From NCBI GenBank assembly GCA_903906425.1, contig CAIVKH010000282.1, positions 1 through 44,136 of the forward strand: a stretch of 44,136 bases of DNA, written 5' to 3'. Shown in pieces: positions 1 through 8,433 of this stretch. The stretch is from an uncultured bacterium. Its GTDB lineage: Bacteria; Verrucomicrobiota; Kiritimatiellia; CAIVKH01. Under the pieces are notes generated by a model. That model searched no databases. It was not told the DNA's origin and saw nothing but the letters and a program-made list of their open reading frames with translations. Within the stretch, counting starts at the first letter, position 1; every line of letters begins with the position of its first letter. Both the position numbers and the translations under genes were made by a program.

Positions 1-346
1 GGTGATGCACAACCGGGATACTCCGACACTAATGAAAATACTCTATGACGACCCATCGGGATGGGGAAAGACAATGGTGGATGAGATCGTCGCGGGCAAT
101 TCCAGCGTGATTGCGGAGAATGTAAGAAGCTTTAGGGTGTTCGTGTATGATGTCGCTGGCAACACGCCCAATAATTATGTGTCAGGGCCGGGAACTCCGC
201 CCCCTTTGTTCATTGATATCTATCTGGAAGTGCTCGCCGAGGAAGATGCGGCGAAAGCTGCTGCGGGGGCGAATTCAGATCCGTTCGTTCATCGCTATCA
301 AACCCGCGTGTATATGCCTAATGTGTTGGGAGCATGGCGTGATTAG
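1..346 (+). CDS. C-terminal part of a pseudopilin-cassette protein (partial)
   Basis: The reading frame is open from the window edge and ends at the TAG at 344-346, so only about the last 114 residues are visible and the true start lies upstream. The visible part has no signal or membrane segment. It has a run FRVFVYDVAGN and ends with a YQTRVYMPNVLG-type beta-rich tail. The stop overlaps the probable GTG start (339) of the next gene, which begins with a prepilin signal, so the two are translationally coupled. In type II secretion/type IV pilus clusters, and in the four-gene Verru_Chthon cassettes of verrucomicrobia, several pseudopilins follow each other this way. By position it could be a GspJ-like or cassette minor pseudopilin. 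That role is inferred from context, not from a motif. Confidence 0.55.
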   Translation, partial: VMHNRDTPTLMKILYDDPSGWGKTMVDEIVAGNSSVIAENVRSFRVFVYDVAGNTPNNYVSGPGTPPPLFIDIYLEVLAEEDAAKAAAGANSDPFVHRYQTRVYMPNVLGAWRD

Positions 347-2630
347 AATTGAGAATAGAAGGTGCGGATCCCGGCGCGGGATCGCGCTCATCGTGACGGT
401 GGGTTTTCTTGCCGTGATGCTTTTGCTGGCCATGGCGTTCTCCGTGTCCATGCGTGTGGAGCGGCTCGCCGCCAAGAATTTTTCCGATGTCATCAGTAGC
501 CGGCAATGGGCGCAGTCGGCGATCGCCCGCGCCATGCAGGATGCGGATGCCAGTTGCAGCAACAGCATGGTTTTGCCAAGGGCATCGCACATTCTTTCAT
601 CAGTCGGCAATGGCAACGTCTGGCTATTCACCGGTTCGGCCACGAATTACATCCCGGGTGCCTTGTCGAGCGCGGCGACCGGTGTGAATCCACAGTGGAT
701 TCAGGCGAAGGACGATTTGGGCGCAGCCGTCGGGCGCTATGCCTATGAAGTCTTTGATTGCTCCGGCTTCATTGACGCGAACTTCGGGCTGGTCACCAAT
801 GCGCCGCAGAAACCCCGGGCAACCGCCGCAAGTCCCATGGACATCTGGCTTGATGATACTGGCGTGCTGACACCCGAGCTCCAATCTGGTAAGGCCGACG
901 ATCTCAAGCTTGGAAGAATCTCTGGCGCGGGCAATATTGCGGCGTGGCCGTGGCATGAGCTGATGAGTCCAGCCGAGCTGTGGCCGATGCTGGGGCCGGG
1001 CACGCATTCGGCAGATATCTTTGGTTCGTTTCCGCAAAGCTTCTTCACCTATTCGCGGTTTCCACGAGGCTGGCTGCTGAACCAGCCGAACGGAAATGTC
1101 GTAATTGATCCTATCAATCTGAATATTGATTGGAATAACACGGACGCCGCCACTGACGCGCGCACCCGGATAGCTGCTGTATTCCGAGCTATGCCCGGAT
1201 TTCCTGTCGGCAACGAGGATAGCGTGGCCGCATGCATCCAGGATTACTGTGACAGTGATGACAAACCGTTCCTGAATCCGTACTCTTATTTCGACACCGA
1301 TGCGACCCCCCTGCTTAATGAAATGTCCTTTGAATTCACCGTGGTAAATCTTGGAGGAGGGACCAACGAACTGCACATACAACCGCATGTGGAGGCTTGG
1401 TATCCCTTTGTAGGCGTGACAAACCCAAACTCACAGAAATATTCCTTTGAACTTAGTTTTGTGATGTCCGGTGCGAGTGTCAATATCAGCACCAACATTG
1501 GATTTGGCGGCGGACGTCAAAATGTCAACTTGAGACCCTGGTCTGGCGGCACGATCTGGACTTACAACACTTATGCCTGCCCGAGACCGGGCGCGTTGCC
1601 TAATAGCATTCCCGAGTGGGTCGTGCGAACAAATGCTGCTGTAAATTTTGCTGGCGCCAGTGCCAAGATTAAAGCGGCTATTGTGGATGAGGGCGGCAAC
1701 TTGGTCGATGGGGTACAAAATTTGACCATGTCATTGGCCTCTGTTGTGGCAGATGGCAACAAACACACCCTCGGCAAAGCGTGTAAAGACCCGAGGTTTA
1801 ATAACGAGCTTACCGACTGGGTGGATACATCTGACACTCCCGGCGGCCTGATGACCATGCCGCCTGCCCAGGCGGCTCCGGGCCTGAATGTTGGAGTTTG
1901 CAACGTTTCCAATACCGATTTTGCCGCCGGGTCAACGAATTTCTGGATTTACATGCCGGACGGACCCATGAAATCAGTCGGCGAGCTTGGATTACTAGCC
2001 TTTGATCCGGCCAGGCCGTGGCATACCATCAGCCTGCTGTGCGGCAAGCCTGATTTCATGCCCGTACTGGACCGGTTCACACTTAACACAAATCTGATTC
2101 GCCGCGGTTTGATCAATGCGAATGCATGGAATCCGGCCGTGCTGGCCACGGCATTCAACAATTCTCCGATTCAGAGTTACCCTGGCGAGCCCAGCGGGGT
2201 TGTGCTTGACCCCTCGCAGCCCGACCGTGACCCCAGAATTGTCGCTTCCGCCATTATCGGGCAGACCACCATCACGCCCTTCACGAATCTGTCAGAGGTC
2301 GGATTTGCTAATCTGTCGGGCATTGCAGGTGTCATTGGTAAGATTAAAAACCAGGTGGCAACTCCGGACTGCTATTATGAAGGCTTGATTCGCGACACGG
2401 CGGGGATTCTCGGCGTCCGACAGAATGTTTTTGTGATTCTGGTTGCAGGGCAGTCGGGCGTTGATGCCAACGGCAGGGACGGCATCGAGGATGCCGAAGT
2501 CACCGGCGAACAGCGGGCAATCGCGATTGTGTGGCGCGATCCGTATCCTTCTATGATGAGGACGCCGGGCGAAAACCCGCCCAGCTACCATCCATCCTTC
2601 GTCCGCTTCTTCCACTGGCTGACAGAGTGA
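339..2630 (+). CDS. Large GspK-like / Verru_Chthon cassette A-like prepilin protein
   Basis: The N terminus carries a class III (prepilin) signal: a basic stretch ending RRG, then a hydrophobic helix starting IALIVTVGFLAVM. Prepilin peptidase would cut after that Gly. The helix lacks the usual Glu at +5, as GspK-type minor pseudopilins do. The body is very long (about 760 residues) and rich in Asn, Thr and Gly, with no repeats that I can see. After the helix comes an alpha segment (VERLAAKNFSDV) and a GRYAYEVFD motif like that of large verrucomicrobial cassette proteins. A GTG at 339 overlaps the stop of the preceding gene by 8 bases and is preferred; an in-frame ATG at 321 is an alternative. 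It probably forms the tip or a structural part of an inner-membrane-anchored pseudopilus. Family is inferred from the N-terminal signal and length. Confidence 0.7.
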   Translation: MIRIENRRCGSRRGIALIVTVGFLAVMLLLAMAFSVSMRVERLAAKNFSDVISSRQWAQSAIARAMQDADASCSNSMVLPRASHILSSVGNGNVWLFTGSATNYIPGALSSAATGVNPQWIQAKDDLGAAVGRYAYEVFDCSGFIDANFGLVTNAPQKPRATAASPMDIWLDDTGVLTPELQSGKADDLKLGRISGAGNIAAWPWHELMSPAELWPMLGPGTHSADIFGSFPQSFFTYSRFPRGWLLNQPNGNVVIDPINLNIDWNNTDAATDARTRIAAVFRAMPGFPVGNEDSVAACIQDYCDSDDKPFLNPYSYFDTDATPLLNEMSFEFTVVNLGGGTNELHIQPHVEAWYPFVGVTNPNSQKYSFELSFVMSGASVNISTNIGFGGGRQNVNLRPWSGGTIWTYNTYACPRPGALPNSIPEWVVRTNAAVNFAGASAKIKAAIVDEGGNLVDGVQNLTMSLASVVADGNKHTLGKACKDPRFNNELTDWVDTSDTPGGLMTMPPAQAAPGLNVGVCNVSNTDFAAGSTNFWIYMPDGPMKSVGELGLLAFDPARPWHTISLLCGKPDFMPVLDRFTLNTNLIRRGLINANAWNPAVLATAFNNSPIQSYPGEPSGVVLDPSQPDRDPRIVASAIIGQTTITPFTNLSEVGFANLSGIAGVIGKIKNQVATPDCYYEGLIRDTAGILGVRQNVFVILVAGQSGVDANGRDGIEDAEVTGEQRAIAIVWRDPYPSMMRTPGENPPSYHPSFVRFFHWLTE

Positions 2631-2661
2631 TTTCTGACTACCCGGCCGCCGGCCCATCCGT

Positions 2662-2667
2662 TATGGT
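2662..2667 (+). promoter_or_regulatory. -10-like hexamer placed 6 nt before a start codon
   Basis: TATGGT ends 6 nt before the ATG at 2674 and no Shine-Dalgarno sequence precedes that ATG. The spacing fits a transcript starting at or near the A of the start codon (leaderless). No convincing -35 is visible. Confidence 0.35.
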
Positions 2668-2673
2668 GCGGCT

Positions 2674-3465
2674 ATGTCGAATCAGCCGTGCCGCATCCGA
2701 TTGCTGAGTCTGGATTTTGACGGGACGATTCTCGACTACCCTGACGATGGCCCTGTCCTGCATCCCGAAATCATCGGCATCCTGAATGAACTGGCCTTGC
2801 GTGGCATTGCATGGGTCGCAAACAGCGGACGTTCGCTTGACGAACTGAAGCAAATTGTCGAAGCAAGCGCCCGGTGCGGGCTGGAGCATTTGCCACAAGC
2901 CTTCTTGTGTCTGGAGTGTCTGATCTACGAATGCACCGGAAATGTCTTCCGCAGCGCGGAGCCGTGGAACTCTGAAATGATCGAGATACTCCGCGGGCTG
3001 CACAAGCGCGTGCGCGTCGTTCTCGAGCCGCATCTGGACGAAATACGCGAAAGGTTCACAAGCGAAATTTACATGGCAGAGCTCTATGCCGCCTTCAATC
3101 TCTGCGAGCCGGAAATCCTGCCAGCAGCATTGTCCGACCAGCTCCGGATATGGCTGCGCGGCGTCGAGGGTGCGGCGCTGACGCGCAACGGCACATGGGT
3201 TGCGGTCCACAGCTCCCGCGCTGGCAAGGGAAGCATCTTGCGCGCCTACGCCGCCCGCGCGGGTTTCGACTATGACGAAATTCTCGCTGTCGGTGATCAT
3301 TTCAACGACATCACGATGCTGGACGGAACTGCGGCGGGCTATGTCGGCTGTCCCGGTGACGCAATCGGCGAAGTCAAAGACGCGGTACTCGCCGCAGGCG
3401 GTCACATTGCGGAAAGCGAAGGTCCGCTGGGCGCGGCCGAAGTGCTGCGCCGTTTTCTGCGGTAA
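2674..3465 (+). CDS. HAD-superfamily phosphatase (Cof / sucrose-phosphatase-like)
   Basis: A 263-residue soluble hydrolase with the full HAD motif set. Motif I is DFDGT at residues 14-18 (nucleophile D14, acid/base D16). Motif II is in NSGRS around 51-55. Motif III is Lys186 in AGKGS. Motif IV is GDHFND at 208-213. The long cap between residues 60 and 180 and the GDxxND form of motif IV place it in the Cof/SPP-like class IIB group, which dephosphorylates sugar phosphates and similar small molecules. The substrate cannot be told. The gene stands alone: the pseudopilin gene ends 43 bp upstream and the next gene converges 9 bp downstream. The start has no Shine-Dalgarno sequence but a -10-like hexamer 6 nt upstream. 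Confidence 0.85.
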   Translation: MSNQPCRIRLLSLDFDGTILDYPDDGPVLHPEIIGILNELALRGIAWVANSGRSLDELKQIVEASARCGLEHLPQAFLCLECLIYECTGNVFRSAEPWNSEMIEILRGLHKRVRVVLEPHLDEIRERFTSEIYMAELYAAFNLCEPEILPAALSDQLRIWLRGVEGAALTRNGTWVAVHSSRAGKGSILRAYAARAGFDYDEILAVGDHFNDITMLDGTAAGYVGCPGDAIGEVKDAVLAAGGHIAESEGPLGAAEVLRRFLR

Positions 3466-3474
3466 GTGAGTCCG

Positions 3475-3876
3475 TCAGCGTTTGACTTTGCTGACTGGCA
3501 GTTCGACGTCCTTTACCGGGGCGCCCCGCGTAATGACAGGCACTTGGACATTGTTGATGTAAAGGAGTCTTCCTTTGGCAATGATCCGGCTGCTCACTGC
3601 GTAGGCGCTGTTCGAGGAGATTCGTTTGTCGTCGTATCCGATTTCAAAGGGCGCATCGTTCTTGCCGCCGCCATTGTGCAGTTCGACCTTGCCGACGAGC
3701 ATGGAGCCGGCGTCGGCTTTGGACACATCGCGAAGTTCCACCTGGACTGTCGCGACAGGCGGGATGGTTTCTCCGGCGGGCAGCCGCACGCGCCCTGTCA
3801 CGTTGCCTGCCAGCACCACCAGCGGCAGCGCGGCGAACGCCGCAAACATAAGCGAACGCATGAAAGATTTTTCCAT
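3475..3876 (-). CDS. YbaY/YscW-like secreted beta-domain protein
   Basis: 133 residues. It starts with a signal peptide (Met-Glu-Lys, then a hydrophobic stretch, with the likely cut near VVLAGNV). The mature part reads GNVTGRVRLP...ATVQVELRDVSKADA...VGKVELHN, which is the pattern of the YbaY/YscW lipoprotein family (a small beta-sandwich seen in periplasmic lipoproteins and type III secretion pilotins). There is no lipobox Cys, so it should be periplasmic rather than lipidated. Function is unknown. It lies downstream of the DUF2723-type gene on the same strand (58 bp gap) and converges on the HAD gene. Confidence 0.6.
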   Translation of the reverse strand: MEKSFMRSLMFAAFAALPLVVLAGNVTGRVRLPAGETIPPVATVQVELRDVSKADAGSMLVGKVELHNGGGKNDAPFEIGYDDKRISSNSAYAVSSRIIAKGRLLYINNVQVPVITRGAPVKDVELPVSKVKR

Positions 3877-3934
3877 GTGATCATGCTAGCAAGTCCGCCC
3901 ATGGCTGCCAACATCAGTTCCCTGGACAAGCGGG

Positions 3935-5587
3935 TCACCGGTCTTGCGCCGCAGGAACCAGTTCATACACCGCGCGACCGTCTGCCAGATTCAGCCGCCG
4001 TGCCTGCCGCCCGTGTTTATTGAACGCCGCGACCACTTCCGCGCACGGGCCGTTAGTCGCCACGATGAAGATTCGGTTTGTCGCCAGCATTGCGGCGCTG
4101 ACGATGTCGCGGCCTTCGGTTCCCCATCCCGCCATGTTCATCGGCCGGATGAGTTCGAGCCGCAAATCCGGCCGCGCGCCCGACTGCGTCCTCAGAAATT
4201 CGAGCTGGTAGTAAATCGAAACATCGTCAATCAGCCGCGCGTTGCGCGGCAGCCGGTCCATGATCGAGCGAGCGAAATTTTCGATCGTGCAGCGATCGTG
4301 ACCGATTGGATCAGCGTACATGCCTGCCAGATCGTATCGCGTCCGATAGGCCTCCTGCGCTGCACCGAACCGACCGTGCCAATAGCCGCCTTTTTCTGCG
4401 GTCCAGCGCGGAATGCTCACATAAACCAGCGGCGGCAAAATAACGTTGATGCCGAGAAATATCAAAACCACTCCCCGCTGAATCGTGGACTTGGGACGTA
4501 GGACGTGGGACTTCGGACTCCCGATTGTCGCCGCGCCAACGCCGCCGGCAAGGGCGAGGCAGACGAACGATGGAAGATAAAAAGCAAACTGGTCCCACGT
4601 TTTGTAGCCCATGAAAAAAATCGTGTTCACCGCAAAGACCGTGGCCGCGAATATGAAAAAACTCCGCCGTCCTTTCGAGCGCGCGAGAACGAACATTCCG
4701 ATGGGAATGAAGATCAGGAAAGGCGATGGAAACTGCATGAAAACCCAGTCGCCGAAATCGCCGAACGCGCGCGACGACGAATAGCTGAACATGAGCTGGC
4801 GGAATCCTCCTCCGGTTATCCACGCCAGTGTTTCCTTCTTGTCGTCGCTGCGCGCCAAATCAACCGCAACGATGATGATGTAGGGCAGCGCGCCGAGGAT
4901 GTACGTCCAGAAGCAGCGCACCAGCAGCGCGCCGCGCCGGTCGAAAAACCGGCGGACATCGTACAACGCATAAACAACTAGCGCGACCGACAGCATTCCG
5001 TTCTGCACGTGATTGAAAACCGAAAGTCCCGCCAGAAAACACGCCAGAGGCAGATGAAACGTCGCGCGCCGCCCCGCTGCGCAATATTCCGCATCCCGCG
5101 CGACCAGCAACAGGCACGCGCACAGAAACGCCGCGCTCAGCGTGTAGCTTTCCGCCTGCGTGCTGTGCCACCAGAACGAATGCGAGACCATCAGCACAAA
5201 CGTCGTCAGCAGCGCGGTGAACTCCGGCACGCGCAGCGTCCGCAGCAGCGCAAAGAAAATCCACAGCGCGATCGTGCCGTAGAAAACCGAAACGAGATTG
5301 GACCGGAAGACGATGTCGCCGACCGGCAGGTGCTGGAAAAAAAATCCGACGAGGTTGTTCAGGTTATGGTTGTTGACGTGGCTGCTGATGACCGGCCCCG
5401 CCATTTCGTCAATCAGGATGGCCGAATCCGGCAGCCCGATGGTCCGCATCATCGTCGCGAAATAAAGCAGCGGCGGCACCAGCGCCAGCAGGATCAAAAC
5501 GAATCTCCGCGGCCAGGCCCGCGCGGGCCGGGCCGCGCCGGTGGTTTCCAATGATTGGAAGTTTTGGGTTTCGGAATTTCCAATCAT
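3935..5587 (-). CDS. DUF2723-type polytopic membrane protein (putative GT-C glycosyltransferase)
   Basis: About 540 residues with some ten hydrophobic segments. The first luminal loop has an acidic pair after TM1 (PDSAILIDEMAG), and the sequence HSFWWHSTQAESYTL follows TM3. This is the arrangement of DUF2723, a PMT/GT-C-like family that moves sugars from lipid carriers at the periplasmic face. Acceptor and donor are unknown. The start is uncertain. The longest frame begins at an ATG lying inside an intergenic palindrome (5585-5587), and the next codons are repeat-derived. A TTG at 5551 or near 5497 is just as possible, and TM1 must be kept. A five-unit heptamer array (4487-4521) is translated in frame as GSPKSHVLRPKST in a loop before a later TM, so that stretch is probably an insertion. 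Confidence 0.65.
   Translation of the reverse strand: MIGNSETQNFQSLETTGAARPARAWPRRFVLILLALVPPLLYFATMMRTIGLPDSAILIDEMAGPVISSHVNNHNLNNLVGFFFQHLPVGDIVFRSNLVSVFYGTIALWIFFALLRTLRVPEFTALLTTFVLMVSHSFWWHSTQAESYTLSAAFLCACLLLVARDAEYCAAGRRATFHLPLACFLAGLSVFNHVQNGMLSVALVVYALYDVRRFFDRRGALLVRCFWTYILGALPYIIIVAVDLARSDDKKETLAWITGGGFRQLMFSYSSSRAFGDFGDWVFMQFPSPFLIFIPIGMFVLARSKGRRSFFIFAATVFAVNTIFFMGYKTWDQFAFYLPSFVCLALAGGVGAATIGSPKSHVLRPKSTIQRGVVLIFLGINVILPPLVYVSIPRWTAEKGGYWHGRFGAAQEAYRTRYDLAGMYADPIGHDRCTIENFARSIMDRLPRNARLIDDVSIYYQLEFLRTQSGARPDLRLELIRPMNMAGWGTEGRDIVSAAMLATNRIFIVATNGPCAEVVAAFNKHGRQARRLNLADGRAVYELVPAAQDR
4487..4521. repeat. Five tandem heptamers GGACNTN inside a coding region
   Basis: The units GGACTTG, GGACGTA, GGACGTG, GGACTTC and GGACTCC run head to tail with a strict 7-bp period. 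On the minus strand they encode the loop GSPKSHVLRPKST of the DUF2723-type protein. The array resembles other heptamer arrays in the window (9409-9429, 15093-15120) in period but not in sequence. Confidence 0.75.
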
Positions 5588-5592
5588 TGGAA
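5546..5592. repeat. Phased palindrome pair, locus 1
   Basis: Two exact TTCCAATSATTGGAA units at 5546-5560 (centre G) and 5578-5592 (centre C), 17 bp apart. They lie between two minus-strand genes. The second unit supplies the ATG that opens the longest frame of the downstream gene. Confidence 0.95.
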
Positions 5593-5615
5593 ATTTTCTG
5601 CGACGAACCGCCCCA

Positions 5616-6611
5616 TCACGCGGCCGGGGCGGCGGAGCGGCCGAAGAAGCGGCGCGTGAAGATCAGGTAGCCGATGAAGGCGACGAACCAGATTGCGCCA
5701 AAGGCGATCAGCGCGGACTGGTCGGGCATGAAGGATTTCATCAGGTCGAGTTGTTCCTTGGGGAATTTCATCTGCGCGTAGAAGTCCATGATGTTCACGC
5801 GCGCGAAGGTGGTGCAGGCGGAGGCCGCCCAGAAGCATGTGATCAGGATGGCGGCCCACCACGCCTCGATCTTCTGGCGGGAGGCGGCCCACGCCATCCA
5901 GCCCCATACGGCGGCGAAAACGACGACCATGGCCGCGCCGGGCGCGCCGGTGATGATGCGGCCGAAGCAGGGAATCGCCCAGTTGTAGAAACCCATCGCG
6001 GGCATGCAGCAGGCGGCGTAGCCGAACATCAGGACCAGCGCGAGCACCGGCAGCGGACAGCGGTCGGTCCAGCGCGGGACCGGGTCGAGCTGCTCGCAGG
6101 TGGCTTTGACGTGCGGGCTGCGATAGAAGAAGACGAAGATTGCGGGGAGGATGATGTAGAAAAGCGTCATGAAAACCGTGGTGACGATTTTCACGATGGC
6201 GATGGCGGCCTGCGGCATTTGTCCGCCCGCGGCCATCTTGTCGAACATGTGGCCGAACAAGAATACCATGGCAATCACCGAGCCGATTCCGACGACCAGC
6301 CAGAGCCACGAGACCACCAGCATCAGCGCGCGCGCCCACCGCCTCGCGCGGATCGAGCCGATGCCCATCGTGATGAAGAACGCGGCCAACAGGCCGTAGA
6401 TCAGCACGCTGAAGAACATCGAGCCGGCGTTCATCGGCGGCGCGCCCGACTTCTGCGCGACCGTCCTGACCATGACCATGCCGAAAATCATGAATGGAAT
6501 CGCCAGCGCGCAAAAGCCGCCGAGGATGATTTCAATGATCCCGAACGCGAGCAGGCCGCCTTTGCGGTTTTTGAATGCCGGCGCGGCAGTGTTTCCGAAT
6601 TGTTCCGTCAT
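5616..6611 (-). CDS. Polytopic membrane protein of unknown function
   Basis: 331 residues with about eight hydrophobic segments and short loops: two in the first 95 residues, two more by 165, and four after residue 190. The N terminus (KNRKGGLLAFGIIEIILGG) and C terminus (RRFFGRSAAPAA) are basic or short and should be cytoplasmic. No catalytic motif is visible and I do not recognise the family. A good Shine-Dalgarno sequence (GAGGAAA, 6 nt before the ATG) supports the start. It lies 27 bp downstream of the substrate-binding/OmpA fusion on the same strand with no palindrome between them. The two are probably co-transcribed and could work together at the inner membrane. Confidence 0.6.
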   Translation of the reverse strand: MTEQFGNTAAPAFKNRKGGLLAFGIIEIILGGFCALAIPFMIFGMVMVRTVAQKSGAPPMNAGSMFFSVLIYGLLAAFFITMGIGSIRARRWARALMLVVSWLWLVVGIGSVIAMVFLFGHMFDKMAAGGQMPQAAIAIVKIVTTVFMTLFYIILPAIFVFFYRSPHVKATCEQLDPVPRWTDRCPLPVLALVLMFGYAACCMPAMGFYNWAIPCFGRIITGAPGAAMVVVFAAVWGWMAWAASRQKIEAWWAAILITCFWAASACTTFARVNIMDFYAQMKFPKEQLDLMKSFMPDQSALIAFGAIWFVAFIGYLIFTRRFFGRSAAPAA

Positions 6612-6638
6612 GATGGATTTCCTCGTCTTGTCTGTCGT

Positions 6639-8234
6639 TTATTCAACCGTGAACCACTGAACCTCGACGCGGCGGTTCTGGTCCATGTCGGTGCCGGCCG
6701 GTTCGAGCCAGCCGCGGCCGACATAATCAATACGCGCTTCATCAACACTGAATTGCTGCACGAGTTTGCCGCGCACTTCGAGGCAGCGGTCCTTGCTCAG
6801 TTGCATCGCCTTCATGGACATCTTCTGGACGAATTCGGGGCCGCCCTGCTTCTGGAACGTCGGCACCATCGCGTTGTCAACGTGGCCGCGCAGCAGGATC
6901 GTCGAGCCGGGGCTGACCTTCAGCATCTTCGACAGGAATTCCAGGTCCTCGCCGTTCTTCGCGTTGCCCATGTCCAGCTTGCTCGAATTCGGCTGGAACA
7001 GGAACCGCACGTCGCGCGAGAGCAGCGGCGTTTCCACTTGCGCCGCGTCCGTTGAGCGCAGCGGCTTGATGTCGGCCTTCTGATCCTTGTAGCGCCCGCC
7101 CGCCTCGATGGACTTCAGCTCGGCGAGGTGGAGATACTTTTCGCCGTTGAAATTTCCATGGATGAACTGCGTGCCGTAAGCCGCGGACGACGACTCGTAG
7201 ATGTAATTGAAGCTGCCCGCCGCATCGATTTCGCCGGAGAAGAACGCCAGATTTTCCGGCATGTTCGCGAGGTGGACTTTTCGCAGCTCGCCCTTCGTCT
7301 TTTCCTTGTCCCACTTGAACGCCTTGCCGATGACATCGTAATAATTTTCCGGATTCGCGCGCACCAGCTTGTTGCCTTCGAGCAACCCATCCACGACGCC
7401 CTTCGCCATCTGCGGATACTGATCCACGAAACACTTGTTGAACAACAGCACGTCCGCAACGATCAGCAGGTTCTTGTTCGACACCAGCAGCCGCGCCTTC
7501 CCGCCGCTGCCCTCGACAACCTCCGTCGTCTTCGGATCCCATGTGATGCACCCGTCGAGCCGGCCGCGGTTCGATTTCAGATCGCGCGCAAAAATATCGC
7601 CCGCTCCAAACGAATCCGCGCACGCGATCAAGTTCACCTTCGTCGGATCTGGCGCGGTGTTGAAATCCGGCCGCAGGTTCACGCCGAGTCCGGCCTGCTG
7701 CGCGAGATAGCGGATGAAGAAATCCGACTCGTTGAACTGGCAGACCGCAAGCGTCTTTCCCTTTAGATCATTGATCCTTTGGATGTTCGACTTGACGATG
7801 ATCCCGTCGGCACCGCGCGAAAATCCGATCAGCGCCGGCACAAACGCCGCGAGTTGTCCGCCATACAGCGGCAGCACATCCGCCGTCGTCGCTGTCGCGC
7901 AGATACGCCCGCTGTTCAGCGCCGACCAACTGTCTTCCTCGCTGATCGTGATCTGCAACTTGAAGCCGTAGTTCTTGAAAAAATACGAATTCTCATTCGG
8001 CAGCAATCCGCCGTTCGCCGCGATCAGCCCCGAGTAGCCGGCATACTCGCTGAGTTCCAGCACGAGCACGTTGTCCTTAGGATGGCACTCCGCCGCCGCC
8101 TTCAGTTTCGGCACCGCGTTGCGCGCCTCCACCAGCTCCGCGTCATCCGCCAGCGTCGTCTCCGCCGCGCGAACCGCTGCGAACTGCCACAGACCAAACA
8201 ATGTCAGCCCTGCCGCCAGAAATTTCATTTTCAT
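6639..8234 (-). CDS. Substrate-binding protein fused to an OmpA-like peptidoglycan-binding domain
   Basis: 531 residues. Signal peptide 1-23 (MKMKFLAAGLTLF...VRA, then AET). Residues of about 30-400 have the fold pattern of NMT1/SsuA/TauA-type periplasmic solute-binding proteins: ATTADVLPLYGG, GIIVKSNI..INDLKGKTLAVCQF, and LDGCITWDPKTTEVV. Residues of about 401-531 form an OmpA-like domain with RGHVDN (about 449-454) and NRRVEV (about 520-525), which contact diaminopimelate in peptidoglycan. A ligand-binding domain tethered to the wall, with no permease or ATPase nearby, argues for sensing or scaffolding rather than plain transport. Start at 8234 is set by AAGGAG 6 nt upstream; a longer frame to 8423 lacks this site. 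Ligand unknown. Confidence 0.75.
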   Translation of the reverse strand: MKMKFLAAGLTLFGLWQFAAVRAAETTLADDAELVEARNAVPKLKAAAECHPKDNVLVLELSEYAGYSGLIAANGGLLPNENSYFFKNYGFKLQITISEEDSWSALNSGRICATATTADVLPLYGGQLAAFVPALIGFSRGADGIIVKSNIQRINDLKGKTLAVCQFNESDFFIRYLAQQAGLGVNLRPDFNTAPDPTKVNLIACADSFGAGDIFARDLKSNRGRLDGCITWDPKTTEVVEGSGGKARLLVSNKNLLIVADVLLFNKCFVDQYPQMAKGVVDGLLEGNKLVRANPENYYDVIGKAFKWDKEKTKGELRKVHLANMPENLAFFSGEIDAAGSFNYIYESSSAAYGTQFIHGNFNGEKYLHLAELKSIEAGGRYKDQKADIKPLRSTDAAQVETPLLSRDVRFLFQPNSSKLDMGNAKNGEDLEFLSKMLKVSPGSTILLRGHVDNAMVPTFQKQGGPEFVQKMSMKAMQLSKDRCLEVRGKLVQQFSVDEARIDYVGRGWLEPAGTDMDQNRRVEVQWFTVE

Positions 8235-8433
8235 TTTCTGCTCCTTGAAGAATTCACCAAATAAATCCGATGGCGCGCGTGAGAATAGGCCCCCGCCTCC
8301 GCCACTGTAAAGCGCAAAATCAAACCCGCTCCCAACTCCACAACTCCGGCGCATCGCCCCGCCGTAACCGCAAGTCCCCAATGATCTGAAATCGGGCTTC
8401 CCTGAAGCTGCGGCGTATGCCATCGTTTTCGTA

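Noticed and set aside
5541-7055. 504-residue plus-strand frame opposite the membrane protein and OmpA fusion genes
   Set aside because: It is antisense to genes with signal peptide, Shine-Dalgarno sequences and domain motifs; its Arg/His/Glu-rich sequence is typical of a shadow frame in GC-rich DNA.
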